Shown: positions 7,685 through 15,000, counted from the first letter of the stretch. The stretch: DNA of 27,207 bases from Thermoflexus sp040289485 (GCF_040289485.1 NZ_PSLG01000030.1:1-27207), one strand, 5' to 3'. The notes: generated from the sequence alone by a model not told the origin. Translations and numbers: made by a program.

Positions 7685-9226
7685 TCACTCCCCATCGGGG
7701 CCGGCCCCCGGGCCGGCCGCCAGTTCCTCCAGTTCGGCCTCGTCGAGGCGGCGCTCCCGGGGCCGCAGGTGGGGGAAGAGGATGACCTCGCGGATCGAGC
7801 GGCGATCGGTGAAGAGCATGGTCAAACGGTCGATCCCCAGGCCCAGCCCTCCGTTCGGCGGCATGCCGTAGCGCATGGCGTCCAAGTAATCCTCGTCCAT
7901 CGGATGGGCCTCCTCGTCGCCGGCCTCCCGGGCCCGCCCCTGCTCCAAAAAGCGCTGCTCCTGATCCAGGGGGTCGTTCAGTTCAGTGAAGGCGTTGCAG
8001 ATCTCCATCCCCCCGATGAACCCCTCGAACCGCTCCACCGTGTCCGGGTCCCCCGGCCGGGCCTTGGCCAGGGGAGAGATCTCCCGGGGATAATCGTAAA
8101 CAAAGGTCGGCTGGATGAGGTTGGGCTCCACGAACTTGGAGATCAGATCGTCGATCAGCTTCCCCCGGCTGGCCCGGGGGTCGACCTCCAGGCCGCGGGC
8201 GGCTATGGCTGCCGCCAGGGACTCGCAGGTGGGATGCTGATCGATGTCGATCCCGGCGAACTCCAGGACGGCCTCGCGCAGGGGGATGCGGCGCCAGGGC
8301 AGGGAGAGGTCGATCTCGTGGCCCTGGTAAGTCAGCGTGCGCCGGCCCAGGACCCGATCGGCCACGAAGGCGACCAGCTCCTCGGTGAGGCGCATCATGT
8401 CCTGATAGTCGGCGTAGGCCATATAACATTCCATCTGGGTGAACTCGGGGTTGTGTTTGAAGGAGACGCCCTCGTTGCGGAAATCCCGGCCGATCTCGTA
8501 GACCCGCTCGAACATCCCCACCAGCAGGCGCTTGAGGTAGAGCTCGAAACTGATGCGCAGGTAGAGCGTCTGCTTCAGTTCATTGTGGTAAGTGACGAAG
8601 GGGCGGGCCGAGGCCCCGCCGTAGATCGGCTGCAGGATCGGCGTCTCCACTTCGATGAAGCCGTGGGCGTCCAGGAAGGCCCGGATGGCCTGGATCAGGG
8701 CCGCTCGGGTGCGGAAGACCTCCCGAACCCCCGGGTTCATCATCAGGTCGAGATAGCGCCGCCGGTAGCGGGTCTCGACGTCCTTGAGGCCGTGCCAGCG
8801 GGAGGGCGGAGGATAGATGGCCTTGGCCAACATCCGGAAATCCCGCACCCGAAGGGAGACCTCTCCCGTCCGGGTGCGCATCATGGTCCCCTCGGCCTCC
8901 AGGAAATCCCCCAGGTCGAACATCTCCTGGAAGAAGCGGTAACGCTCCTCCCCCAGGTCGTCATAGCGCAGGAAAAGCTGCAGCCGCCCGGTCCCGTCCT
9001 GGAGGTCCGCGAAAGTGACCTTCCCCATGGTCCGCACGGCCGTCAGGCGGCCTGCCACCACGGCCTCCACCGCCCCGTCGCGGTCCTCCATCTCCAGGAA
9101 GGCCTGGATGGCCTGGGCGTTGGTGTGGGTACGCCGGGAACGGGAGGGATAAGGATCGATGCCCTGGGCCCGCAACCGGGCCACCTTCTCCAGACGACGG
9201 CGGACGATCTCCCGGAAGAGCGCCAT
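7685..9226 (-). CDS. lysS: Lysyl-tRNA synthetase, class II
   Basis: The predicted protein has 513 residues, full length for bacterial LysRS. It joins lysine to tRNA(Lys) in the cytoplasm. An OB-fold anticodon-binding domain occupies roughly residues 50-150 (VAGRLTAVRTMGKVTFADLQD). The class II catalytic core follows, with motif 2 (FRNEGVSFKHNPEFTQME) and motif 3 (GLGLGIDRLTML). The ATG lies 4 nt after the greA stop, so the two genes share one transcript and translation is likely coupled, an arrangement also found in other bacteria. The tail after motif 3 is short and acidic (EAELEELAAGPGAG). No T-box-like leader was seen directly before lysS; any control would have to act through the greA leader. 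Confidence 0.97.
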   Translation of the reverse strand: MALFREIVRRRLEKVARLRAQGIDPYPSRSRRTHTNAQAIQAFLEMEDRDGAVEAVVAGRLTAVRTMGKVTFADLQDGTGRLQLFLRYDDLGEERYRFFQEMFDLGDFLEAEGTMMRTRTGEVSLRVRDFRMLAKAIYPPPSRWHGLKDVETRYRRRYLDLMMNPGVREVFRTRAALIQAIRAFLDAHGFIEVETPILQPIYGGASARPFVTYHNELKQTLYLRISFELYLKRLLVGMFERVYEIGRDFRNEGVSFKHNPEFTQMECYMAYADYQDMMRLTEELVAFVADRVLGRRTLTYQGHEIDLSLPWRRIPLREAVLEFAGIDIDQHPTCESLAAAIAARGLEVDPRASRGKLIDDLISKFVEPNLIQPTFVYDYPREISPLAKARPGDPDTVERFEGFIGGMEICNAFTELNDPLDQEQRFLEQGRAREAGDEEAHPMDEDYLDAMRYGMPPNGGLGLGIDRLTMLFTDRRSIREVILFPHLRPRERRLDEAELEELAAGPGAGPDGE

Positions 9227-9230
9227 GGCC

Positions 9231-9704
9231 TCATTCGATCTGGAGGATGCGGAAGCGAAAGACCCCGTCCGGCGCGCTTACAGTGACCACCTCGCCAACG
9301 CGGCGGCCGAGCAGCGCCTGCCCCAGGGGGGACTCGTTGGAGATCCGCCCGTGGGCCGGATCCGCCTCGGCGGATCCGACTACCTGATACCGCTCCGGGG
9401 TCGGGCTCCCTTCCTCCTGAATGGTCACCCAACTTCCCAGGGTCACCATGGTCTTGGGGCCCGCTGTCTCCTCGATGATGATGGCCCGCCGGAGCATGGA
9501 CTCCAGGGTGAGAATGCGGCCTTCCACAAACGCTTGCTCGATCTTGGCCGCCTCATATTCCGCGTTCTCGTCGTAGTTCCCCTCATCCATCGCCAGGTTC
9601 AGCCGCCTGGCCACCTCTTGACGCCGAACGGTGCGGAGATATTCCAGTTCCTCCAGCAACTTCTGATAACCTTCTCGGGTCAAATAGATCGGCTGCTCGC
9701 TCAT
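9231..9704 (-). CDS. greA: Transcription elongation factor GreA
   Basis: The predicted protein has 157 residues, the standard GreA length: an N-terminal coiled coil (about 1-78) followed by an FKBP-like domain with the SPLGQALLGRRVGE motif near the end. It rescues backtracked RNA polymerase by stimulating transcript cleavage. At the coiled-coil tip the usual G-D-L-x-E-N-A-E-Y reads GNYDENAEY (42-50). The tip Asp is Asn43, the tip Glu is kept (Glu46), and an extra Asp45 stands beside it. The frame is open to 9827, but ATG 9704 has GAGGT upstream and gives the normal N-terminus. It is first in the leftward run with lysS and has a long structured leader. Confidence 0.95.
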   Translation of the reverse strand: MSEQPIYLTREGYQKLLEELEYLRTVRRQEVARRLNLAMDEGNYDENAEYEAAKIEQAFVEGRILTLESMLRRAIIIEETAGPKTMVTLGSWVTIQEEGSPTPERYQVVGSAEADPAHGRISNESPLGQALLGRRVGEVVTVSAPDGVFRFRILQIE

Positions 9705-9762
9705 AGGACCTCGCTTCCGAAAATTCGGTGTTGGATACAACACGGGGATCACCCACAGAGGC

Positions 9763-9864
9763 CTAGCACGGGGCCCCCGCCCTTCCGTTGAAAAATAGGA
9801 TGTTTGCGCCCCTCCAGAGGGGCACAAACATCCCGATCGACCGGCTGAAGACCGGATCCTTCAT
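9763..9864 (-). CDS. Possible 33-residue leader peptide upstream of greA
   Basis: A short frame, ATG 9864 to TAG 9763, lies inside the predicted greA leader RNA and spans the terminator-like hairpin at 9798-9833. It would encode a basic, hydrophobic 33-mer (MKDPVFSRS to GAPC). No good Shine-Dalgarno precedes it, and part of the frame is imposed by the palindrome, so it could be chance. If translated, ribosomes crossing it would disrupt the hairpin, which is the usual geometry of an attenuator. Confidence 0.25.
   Translation of the reverse strand: MKDPVFSRSIGMFVPLWRGANILFFNGRAGAPC
9798..9833 (-). terminator. Long hairpin in the greA leader, terminator-like
   Basis: Two 17-base arms (9798-9814 and 9817-9833) pair with a single mismatch that becomes G-U in one RNA orientation; the closing loop is minimal. 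On the minus strand the stem is followed by TATTTTTC, a fair U-tract. It can serve as the terminator for readthrough from infB. It also lies about 100 nt downstream of the predicted greA promoter, so it could attenuate greA-lysS. Confidence 0.7.
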
Positions 9865-9936
9865 AACCCCTGACCGGTTCCGATGTCCCAAGGGCCGTCG
9901 GCCCGCCGTCCGCGGGGGCGCCGTTCGGGCGTTTCC

Positions 9937-9966
9937 ATTATAACACGGATGGGGAGGCGGGACCAA
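9937..9966 (-). promoter_or_regulatory. Predicted greA-lysS promoter
   Basis: On the minus strand a perfect TATAAT (9937-9942) lies 18 bp from TTGGTC (9961-9966), a weak -35. It sits just past the infB stop codon. The expected start near 9930 gives a leader of about 225 nt before the greA ATG. Confidence 0.6.
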
Positions 9967-9985
9967 GCCGCCCCCCTCCCCTGGC

Positions 9986-11770
9986 TCAGGCGGCCACCGT
10001 CTCGCGGACGAAGCACTCCAGGATGTCGCCCACGGCGAAGTCGTGGAAGCCCTCCACGCCCACACCGCACTCGTAGCCGGCCCGCACCTCCGTCACATCG
10101 TCCTTGTAGCGCTTGAGGGAGGCGATGCGGCCCTCGTAGAGCCGCTGGCCGCCCCGCAGGACCCGGACCATGGCGTTCCGCCGGATCTCGCCGTCCCGGA
10201 CGTAGCATCCGGCCACCTGTCCGCCCTTCACCTTGAAGACCTGGCGCACCTCGGCGTGGCCGAGGACCCGCTCCTGGACGGTGGGGGCCAGCATGCCCTT
10301 GAGGGCCTTCTCCAGGTCCTCCTCGATGTGATAGATCACGTTGTAAAGCCGCAGGTCCACCCCCTCGCTCTCGGCCAGCCGCCTGGCCGCCGGGTCGACG
10401 GGGACGTTGAACCCGATGATGATGGCCTCTGAGGCCGCCGCCAGGATGACGTCCGAGACGCTGATCTCCCCGGCGTCGGCATGGAGGACGTTCAGTTGCA
10501 ACTGGCCCTGGGCGTGCTTCTCCACCAACCGCTGGAGCAAGCCGATGATGGGCTCGATGGAGCCCTGGACGTCCGTCTTGACGATGACGTTGAACTCCCG
10601 GACCTTGCCGGCCTGCATGCGGCGGTAGAGGTCCTCCAGGCTCAGGCGCCGAGTCTGGCGCTGGCGCTGGCGCTCCGCCGCCCGCCGCTCCGCCCGCTCG
10701 CGGGCCTCCCGCTCGCTCTCCACCACCTCAAAAAGATCCCCGGCCTCGGGGACGTCGGAGAGCCCCAGCACCTCCACCGGCGTGGAGGGCGGCGCCTTCT
10801 TCAGGGGCCGGCCCCGATCGTCGAACATCGCCCGGACCCGGCCGTAGACCGCGCCGGCCACCACGATATCCCCCTGCTTGAGAGTGCCGTTCTGCACCAG
10901 GAGGGTGGCCACCGGTCCCCGCCGGTCCACCCGAGCATCGATCACCGTCCCCACCGCAGGGCGATCCGGGTTGGCCTTGATCTCGCGGCCCTCGGCCACC
11001 AGCAAGATGGCCTCCAGCAGGTCTTCGATCCCGATGCGTTGCTTGGCCGAGACCTTGACCACAATGGTGTCGCCCCCGTATTCCTGGGGCACCAGGCCGA
11101 GGTCGGCCAACTGGCTCATCACCCGCTCGACGTTGGCCGTCGGCTTATCGATCTTGTTCAGGGCCACGATGACGGGGAGGCGGGCCGCCCGGGCGTGGGC
11201 GAGGGCCTCTCGGGTCTGGGGCATAACCCCGTCGTCCGCCGCCACCACCAGGACAGCGATGTCGGTGACCTGGGCGCCGCGGGCCCGCATCTGGGTGAAG
11301 GCCTCATGGCCAGGGGTGTCCAGGAAGGTGATCTTGCGGCCGTTGTATTCGACCTGATAGGCCCCGATCCGCTGGGTGATCTGCCCCACCTCCTGGGCGG
11401 CCACGTTGGTCCGGCGGATGGCATCCAGCAGGGTGGTCTTCCCGTGGTCCACATGGCCCAGGACCACCACCACGGGCGGCCGGGGCTTCATCTTGGCGGG
11501 GTCTTCCCCAGCGTAAAGCCGCTCCCAGAGCAGTGAGGGGCCCTCCTCCTCCACCGCCTCCGGGGGCCGCTGCTCCCGCGGCTCGAAGCCGAACTCGTGG
11601 GCCACCAGGGCCGCCGTCTCATAATCGATGCGCTGGTTGATGCTGGCCATGATGCCGTTGTGCATCAGCACCTTGATCACATCGATGGGACTGACCGACA
11701 TCAGCGCGGCCAGCTCGCGCACCGTGATGGTCGCCGGGATCTCGATCTCTTTCCGCCCGTTCTGCCGCAT
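9986..11770 (-). CDS. infB: Translation initiation factor IF-2
   Basis: The predicted protein has 594 residues. It is a GTPase that delivers initiator tRNA to the 30S subunit. A short IF2N region (about 10-65) is followed by the G domain with GHVDHGKT (105-112), DTPGHEAF, and NKIDK, then the EF-Tu-like domains II to IV. The long repetitive N-terminal extension of enterobacterial IF2 is absent, which is usual for many non-proteobacterial forms. The frame extends to 11935, but ATG 11770 has the strong site AAGGAGGTGG upstream and starts the conserved part. It is third in the nusA-ylxR-infB operon, separated from ylxR by 154 nt that hold an intrinsic terminator; I see no separate promoter in that gap, so infB seems to depend on readthrough. 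Confidence 0.97.
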   Translation of the reverse strand: MRQNGRKEIEIPATITVRELAALMSVSPIDVIKVLMHNGIMASINQRIDYETAALVAHEFGFEPREQRPPEAVEEEGPSLLWERLYAGEDPAKMKPRPPVVVVLGHVDHGKTTLLDAIRRTNVAAQEVGQITQRIGAYQVEYNGRKITFLDTPGHEAFTQMRARGAQVTDIAVLVVAADDGVMPQTREALAHARAARLPVIVALNKIDKPTANVERVMSQLADLGLVPQEYGGDTIVVKVSAKQRIGIEDLLEAILLVAEGREIKANPDRPAVGTVIDARVDRRGPVATLLVQNGTLKQGDIVVAGAVYGRVRAMFDDRGRPLKKAPPSTPVEVLGLSDVPEAGDLFEVVESEREARERAERRAAERQRQRQTRRLSLEDLYRRMQAGKVREFNVIVKTDVQGSIEPIIGLLQRLVEKHAQGQLQLNVLHADAGEISVSDVILAAASEAIIIGFNVPVDPAARRLAESEGVDLRLYNVIYHIEEDLEKALKGMLAPTVQERVLGHAEVRQVFKVKGGQVAGCYVRDGEIRRNAMVRVLRGGQRLYEGRIASLKRYKDDVTEVRAGYECGVGVEGFHDFAVGDILECFVRETVAA

Positions 11771-11836
11771 CCGCCACCTCCTTGGGAAGATCGGGTCTCC
11801 GCGCGGGGCTGCCACCCCTCGCAGGAACCCCCATGC

Positions 11837-11876
11837 AAAAACGCCGGCACGGTGGCCAGGGCCGACCGTGCCGGCG
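11837..11876 (-). terminator. Intrinsic terminator between ylxR and infB
   Basis: A perfect 12-bp stem (11842-11853 with 11865-11876) and an 11-nt loop are followed on the minus strand by five T (A-run 11837-11841). It stands after the ylxR stop and before the infB ribosome site, in the sense direction of the operon. Copies of the 10-mer CCTCGCAGGA (plus strand) lie on both sides, at 11817-11826 and 11908-11917. Confidence 0.75.
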
Positions 11877-11924
11877 GATCCCTCTGCGCGTCGGCCGGAG
11901 GGCCTCTCCTCGCAGGAGACGCCA

Positions 11925-12209
11925 TCAGGCCTCATCCTCCGGCAGGGTCGCCGCGTAGGCCACCAGCGCCATCCGGTCCTCCTCCGGCAACGCCTCGATC
12001 CGCAGGGCGTGTTCCAAACGCCCGTCCTTCAGGGCCCGCTCCCAGCAGGAGCGGCGGGGATGGAGGTAGGCCCCCCGGCCCGACTTCTTCCCGGTCGGAT
12101 CGATCAGCACACGGCCCTCAGGGGTGCGGACGATCCGGATCAGTTCCCGTTTCGCCCGCACCTGCCGGCAGCCGACGCAGGTGCGCTGCGGGATGTGCCT
12201 GCGCGCCAT
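11925..12209 (-). CDS. rnpM: YlxR/RnpM family protein (DUF448)
   Basis: The predicted protein has 94 residues. The family signature is present: RTCVGCRQVRAKRELIRIVR near the N-terminus, then the GRGAYLHP motif and a conserved Cys (RSCWERAL). In Bacillus subtilis this protein (YlxR, renamed RnpM) binds RNase P RNA and modulates its activity; the same role is inferred here only by family. Its place between nusA and infB is the classical location of the gene in Gram-positive and related bacteria. The start ATG 12209 lies 42 nt after the nusA stop. The chain is rich in Arg and Lys, in keeping with nucleic-acid binding. Confidence 0.93.
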   Translation of the reverse strand: MARRHIPQRTCVGCRQVRAKRELIRIVRTPEGRVLIDPTGKKSGRGAYLHPRRSCWERALKDGRLEHALRIEALPEEDRMALVAYAATLPEDEA

Positions 12210-12251
12210 AGCCCTCCCATCCGATCGGCCCGCGGGGGACCGCCCTCCGCC

Positions 12252-14003
12252 TCACTCGTCCAGCCAATCCTGGACGCGGCCCCCTCGCATGCGCCGCAGC
12301 CACGTTTCATCCTCGAAGTCGATCTCATAGCGGACCCGCCGGCGCTCCTTCGGCTTGCCCGCCTTCTTGCGCCGGCGCAATTCCTCCTCGTCCTCATCCG
12401 TTTCATCGACGTCCACCCCCAGCGGCACCGGCTCCGACGGCGGCAGCAGGCCCTCTGCAGGCATCTCCGCCGGCTCCAGCAGCGCCTCCACCGCCTCGGC
12501 CTCCGACGGGCCCTCGCCCTCCGGGCGGCCTTCGATCGGCTCCAGGACAGCTGGCGTCGGGGTTGCCTCCGGCGGCACGTCGGAGGTCGCCGGCGCAGGG
12601 CTCCAGGTCTCCTCGGGCGCGACCGCGACCGGGATCTCCTCTTCCGGCGGCCGCTCCGTCGGGGCCTCCGCCGGCTCCAGCCCCTCGGACGGCACAGCAG
12701 CCGTCTCGGTCGCAGCGACCTTCTGGGCCTTCCGGCGGGCCCGCTCCGCCTCCCGATGCGCCAGGTAGGCCTGATAGGCCGCCTCCAGGAAGGCCCGGGC
12801 ATCCCGCAGTTCGTCAGCGGACCAGGGCAGGTGCGGCTGGGATTTGTGCCGAGCCAGGGCCTCCTCCATGGCCGGGATCAGGCGGGCGGCTTCCCCCATC
12901 CAAGCCTGCAGGTTCAGGTCGCGCACCCGAGGCAGCCACTGCTCCAGGGCCTCGGTCAGGCTGTGAATGTCGATCCGCCAGCCGGTCAGCCGGGCCGCCA
13001 GCCGGGCGTTGAGCCCCTCCCGCCCGATGGCCAGGGAGAGCTGATCGTCCGGGACGATCACCTGGGCAGTCCGCTCGGAGCGTTTCTCCTCGAACAAGTG
13101 CACCGTGAGCACTCGGGCCGGGCTGAGGGCCTTGGCGATGAAGACCGCGGGGTCCGGATGCCATTCGATCACGTCGATCTTCTCGCCGCCCAGTTCGTGG
13201 ACCAGGCTCTGGATGCGCATGCCGCGCTGGCCGATGCACGCGCCCACCGGGTCGATGTTGGGCTGGGTGGCCACCACCGCCACCTTGGTCCGCTGACCCG
13301 GCTCCCGCGCGATGGCCTTGATCTCGACCAGGCCGTTGTAGATCTCCGGCACCTCGGTCTCCAGCAGGCGCCGGACCATGTTCTTGTGCGTCCGCGAGAG
13401 GATGATCTGGGGCCCCCGCGGGGTCTGCCGCACCTCCGCCAGATAAGCCCGGATGCGCTGGTGGGGCTGCAGCCGCTCGCCTGGCACCATCTGGTTGCGC
13501 GGCAGGATCGCCTCGGCCCGCCCCTGGGCGAGGAGCACCGTGGCCCCCTGCGGGGTGACCGCCTGGACCACCCCGTGGACGATCTCCCCTTCCTGCTCGG
13601 AGAAGTAACGATAGAGATGCTCCCGCTCGGCCTCCCGGATCCGCTGCAGGATGATCTGCCGGACGTTCTGGGCAGCGACCCGCTGCATGAAGTTGGCCGG
13701 CGTCACGTCCACCCGCAACGTGTCCCCCACGCGGACGTCGGGGCGGATCCGCCGCGCCTCCGCCAGGGCGATCTCCGCCCGAGGGTCCCGGACCTCCTCC
13801 ACCACCGTCTTCTGGGTGAAGACCCGCACCCGGCCGCTCTCCAAGTCGATCTCCACATCCACCGCCTGGGCGTTCGACGTGTCGGTCATGCGGCGGAAGA
13901 CGGTGGCCAACGCCCCCTTGAGGACGTCCAGGACGATCTCGCGGGGGAGGTTCCGCTCGGACGCGATCTGATTGACCGCCAACAACAGTTCGCTCTTGGC
14001 CAT
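12252..14003 (-). CDS. nusA: Transcription termination/antitermination factor NusA, with a long C-terminal extension
   Basis: The predicted protein has 583 residues. The order is: N-terminal RNA polymerase-binding domain (about 1-130), S1 domain (about 136-200), then KH1 and KH2 with VGACIGQRGMRIQ (253-265) and LSLAIGREGLNARLAARL (322-339). The conserved core ends near residue 355. A helical part with many Ala and Arg follows, then a Pro/Glu/Ala-rich acidic tract (about 440-550) and a basic, acidic, Trp-containing tail ending in VQDWLDE. This tail is not the pair of acidic repeats of E. coli NusA. The frame is open to 14108, but ATG 14003 gives the standard N-terminus MAKSELLLAV and has GGGAG upstream. 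It is first in the operon with ylxR and infB; rimP, usually before nusA, is not here. Confidence 0.96.
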   Translation of the reverse strand: MAKSELLLAVNQIASERNLPREIVLDVLKGALATVFRRMTDTSNAQAVDVEIDLESGRVRVFTQKTVVEEVRDPRAEIALAEARRIRPDVRVGDTLRVDVTPANFMQRVAAQNVRQIILQRIREAEREHLYRYFSEQEGEIVHGVVQAVTPQGATVLLAQGRAEAILPRNQMVPGERLQPHQRIRAYLAEVRQTPRGPQIILSRTHKNMVRRLLETEVPEIYNGLVEIKAIAREPGQRTKVAVVATQPNIDPVGACIGQRGMRIQSLVHELGGEKIDVIEWHPDPAVFIAKALSPARVLTVHLFEEKRSERTAQVIVPDDQLSLAIGREGLNARLAARLTGWRIDIHSLTEALEQWLPRVRDLNLQAWMGEAARLIPAMEEALARHKSQPHLPWSADELRDARAFLEAAYQAYLAHREAERARRKAQKVAATETAAVPSEGLEPAEAPTERPPEEEIPVAVAPEETWSPAPATSDVPPEATPTPAVLEPIEGRPEGEGPSEAEAVEALLEPAEMPAEGLLPPSEPVPLGVDVDETDEDEEELRRRKKAGKPKERRRVRYEIDFEDETWLRRMRGGRVQDWLDE

Positions 14004-14107
14004 CCGGTGCGCTCCCTCTCTACGGGCTCCGCGCGCTGTCGATGCCCACCCCGCTCCCCGGCCTCCCGGACCCCGAAAGGCCGGCGTCCACCGGCCTATT
14101 AACAACA

Positions 14108-14130
14108 CAGGGGCGCTTCCTGCGCCCCTG
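14108..14130 (-). promoter_or_regulatory. Hairpin in the nusA leader
   Basis: A perfect 9-bp stem (14108-14116 with 14122-14130) with a 5-nt loop lies about 30-50 nt after the predicted nusA start site. On the minus strand it is followed by TGTTGTTAAT, a broken U-tract, so it may be a weak terminator used for NusA autoregulation or a stabilising hairpin. Confidence 0.5.
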
Positions 14131-14165
14131 GCCGGATGGGCCTCGTCTCATCAGATTTCAACTAC

Positions 14166-14193
14166 ATTTTAACACAGCCCAACAGAACGTCAA
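14166..14193 (-). promoter_or_regulatory. Promoter of nusA-ylxR-infB
   Basis: On the minus strand TTGACG (14188-14193) and TAAAAT (14166-14171) are 16 bp apart, each matching five of six consensus bases. The start should be near 14159, giving a leader of about 155 nt. Confidence 0.7.
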
Positions 14194-14222
14194 GAGGAAC
14201 CCCCGCGGCGGGAGGCGAGGGA

Positions 14223-14251
14223 TTGCCCCTGCCCCTGTTCCCCTCCATAAT
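14223..14251 (+). promoter_or_regulatory. Promoter of the F420 operon
   Basis: TTGCCC (14223-14228) and CATAAT (14246-14251) are separated by 17 bp, matching four and five consensus bases. The expected start near 14258 coincides with the base of the 14259-14282 hairpin. Confidence 0.6.
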
Positions 14252-14258
14252 GGGGTGA

Positions 14259-14282
14259 AAGGGCCCGGCGTGCCGGGCCCTT
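14259..14282 (+). promoter_or_regulatory. Hairpin at the predicted 5' end of the npdG mRNA
   Basis: An 11-bp perfect stem (14259-14269 with 14272-14282) with a 2-nt centre, all but two pairs G-C. It is not followed by a U-tract, so it is not a normal terminator. Placed at the very start of the transcript, it could protect the mRNA from 5' decay. Confidence 0.5.
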
Positions 14283-14311
14283 CTCCATCCCAAACCCGGA
14301 GGCAGCCGGCC

Positions 14312-14989
14312 ATGGCGGACCGACCGCGCATCGCTGTCCTCGGCGGAACGGGGAAGGAGGGTTCAGGCCTGGCCCTCCGCTGGGCCCGAGCAGGGTTCCC
14401 GGTGGCGATCGGCTCCCGGGATCTGGAGCGGGCACGGGCGGCGGTGGAGCGCCTGCGCCCCCTGGCCTCTGCGGCCTCGCTCTACGGCCTCACGAACGCG
14501 GAGGCGGCGGCCTGGGGCGAGGTGGTCGTGATCGCCGTCCCCTACGAGGGCCACGGGCCGTTGTTGGAGGCCCTCCGAGAGACCTTGCGTGGCAAACGCG
14601 TCATCGACGTGGTGGTCCCCCTGGATCCCCAAAACCCGCGCCGCTATGCGCCCCCTCCGGAGGGCTCGGCCACGGCGGAGGCCCAGCGGATCCTGGGGCC
14701 GGAGACGCCGGTGGTGGGGGCCTTCCACAACATTTCTCACCACCTCCTCCACGACCCAGAGGGAACCCCGGACTGCGATGTGCTGGTGGTCGGCGATCAT
14801 CGGGAGGCGAAGGCGGAGGCCATCGCCCTGGCCGAGGCCATCGGGCTCACGGCCTACGACGCCGGACCCCTGGCCAACGCCTCCATCGTGGAGGGCCTGA
14901 CCGCGGTGCTCATCGGCCTCAACATGCGCTATAAAACGCGGGGGGCTGGCATTCGCATCACCGGGATCCCCAAACGCCGATCCTCGTGA
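14312..14989 (+). CDS. npdG: NADPH-dependent F420 reductase
   Basis: The predicted protein has 225 residues. It transfers hydride between NADPH and coenzyme F420. The N-terminal Rossmann motif reads AVLGGTGKEGSGLALRWA (8-25), with the GSRDLERA segment (33-40) where NADP phosphate is bound in this family. The middle holds the VVIAVPYEGH strand and the DVVVPLDP motif; GAFHNISHHLL and the AGPLANASIVEGLTAVLIGLN tail (shown by its ALANAS-like start) match F420-dependent NADP reductases. The frame is open upstream to 14042, but ATG 14312 has GGAGG at 14298-14302 and starts directly at the Rossmann strand. It is first in a rightward run with cofE; their coding ends nearly touch. This pairing indicates that the organism makes and uses F420. 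Confidence 0.92.
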   Translation: MADRPRIAVLGGTGKEGSGLALRWARAGFPVAIGSRDLERARAAVERLRPLASAASLYGLTNAEAAAWGEVVVIAVPYEGHGPLLEALRETLRGKRVIDVVVPLDPQNPRRYAPPPEGSATAEAQRILGPETPVVGAFHNISHHLLHDPEGTPDCDVLVVGDHREAKAEAIALAEAIGLTAYDAGPLANASIVEGLTAVLIGLNMRYKTRGAGIRITGIPKRRSS

Positions 14990-15000
14990 GGGCCGGCCGG

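Larger units (their letters stand above)
14004..14311. other. Divergent regulatory region between nusA and the F420 operon
   Basis: This 308-bp gap has no credible gene. It holds back-to-back promoters: nusA leftward (14166-14193) and npdG rightward (14223-14251). Each leader carries a GC-rich hairpin (14108-14130 and 14259-14282). The middle, about 14140-14190, is the most AT-rich part. Confidence 0.7.

Noticed and set aside
11628..14102. An 824-codon open frame on the plus strand, opposite nusA, ylxR and the infB start.
   Set aside because: It is antisense to well-supported genes, is rich in Arg, Gly, Pro and His, matches no family, and long antisense frames are expected at this GC content.
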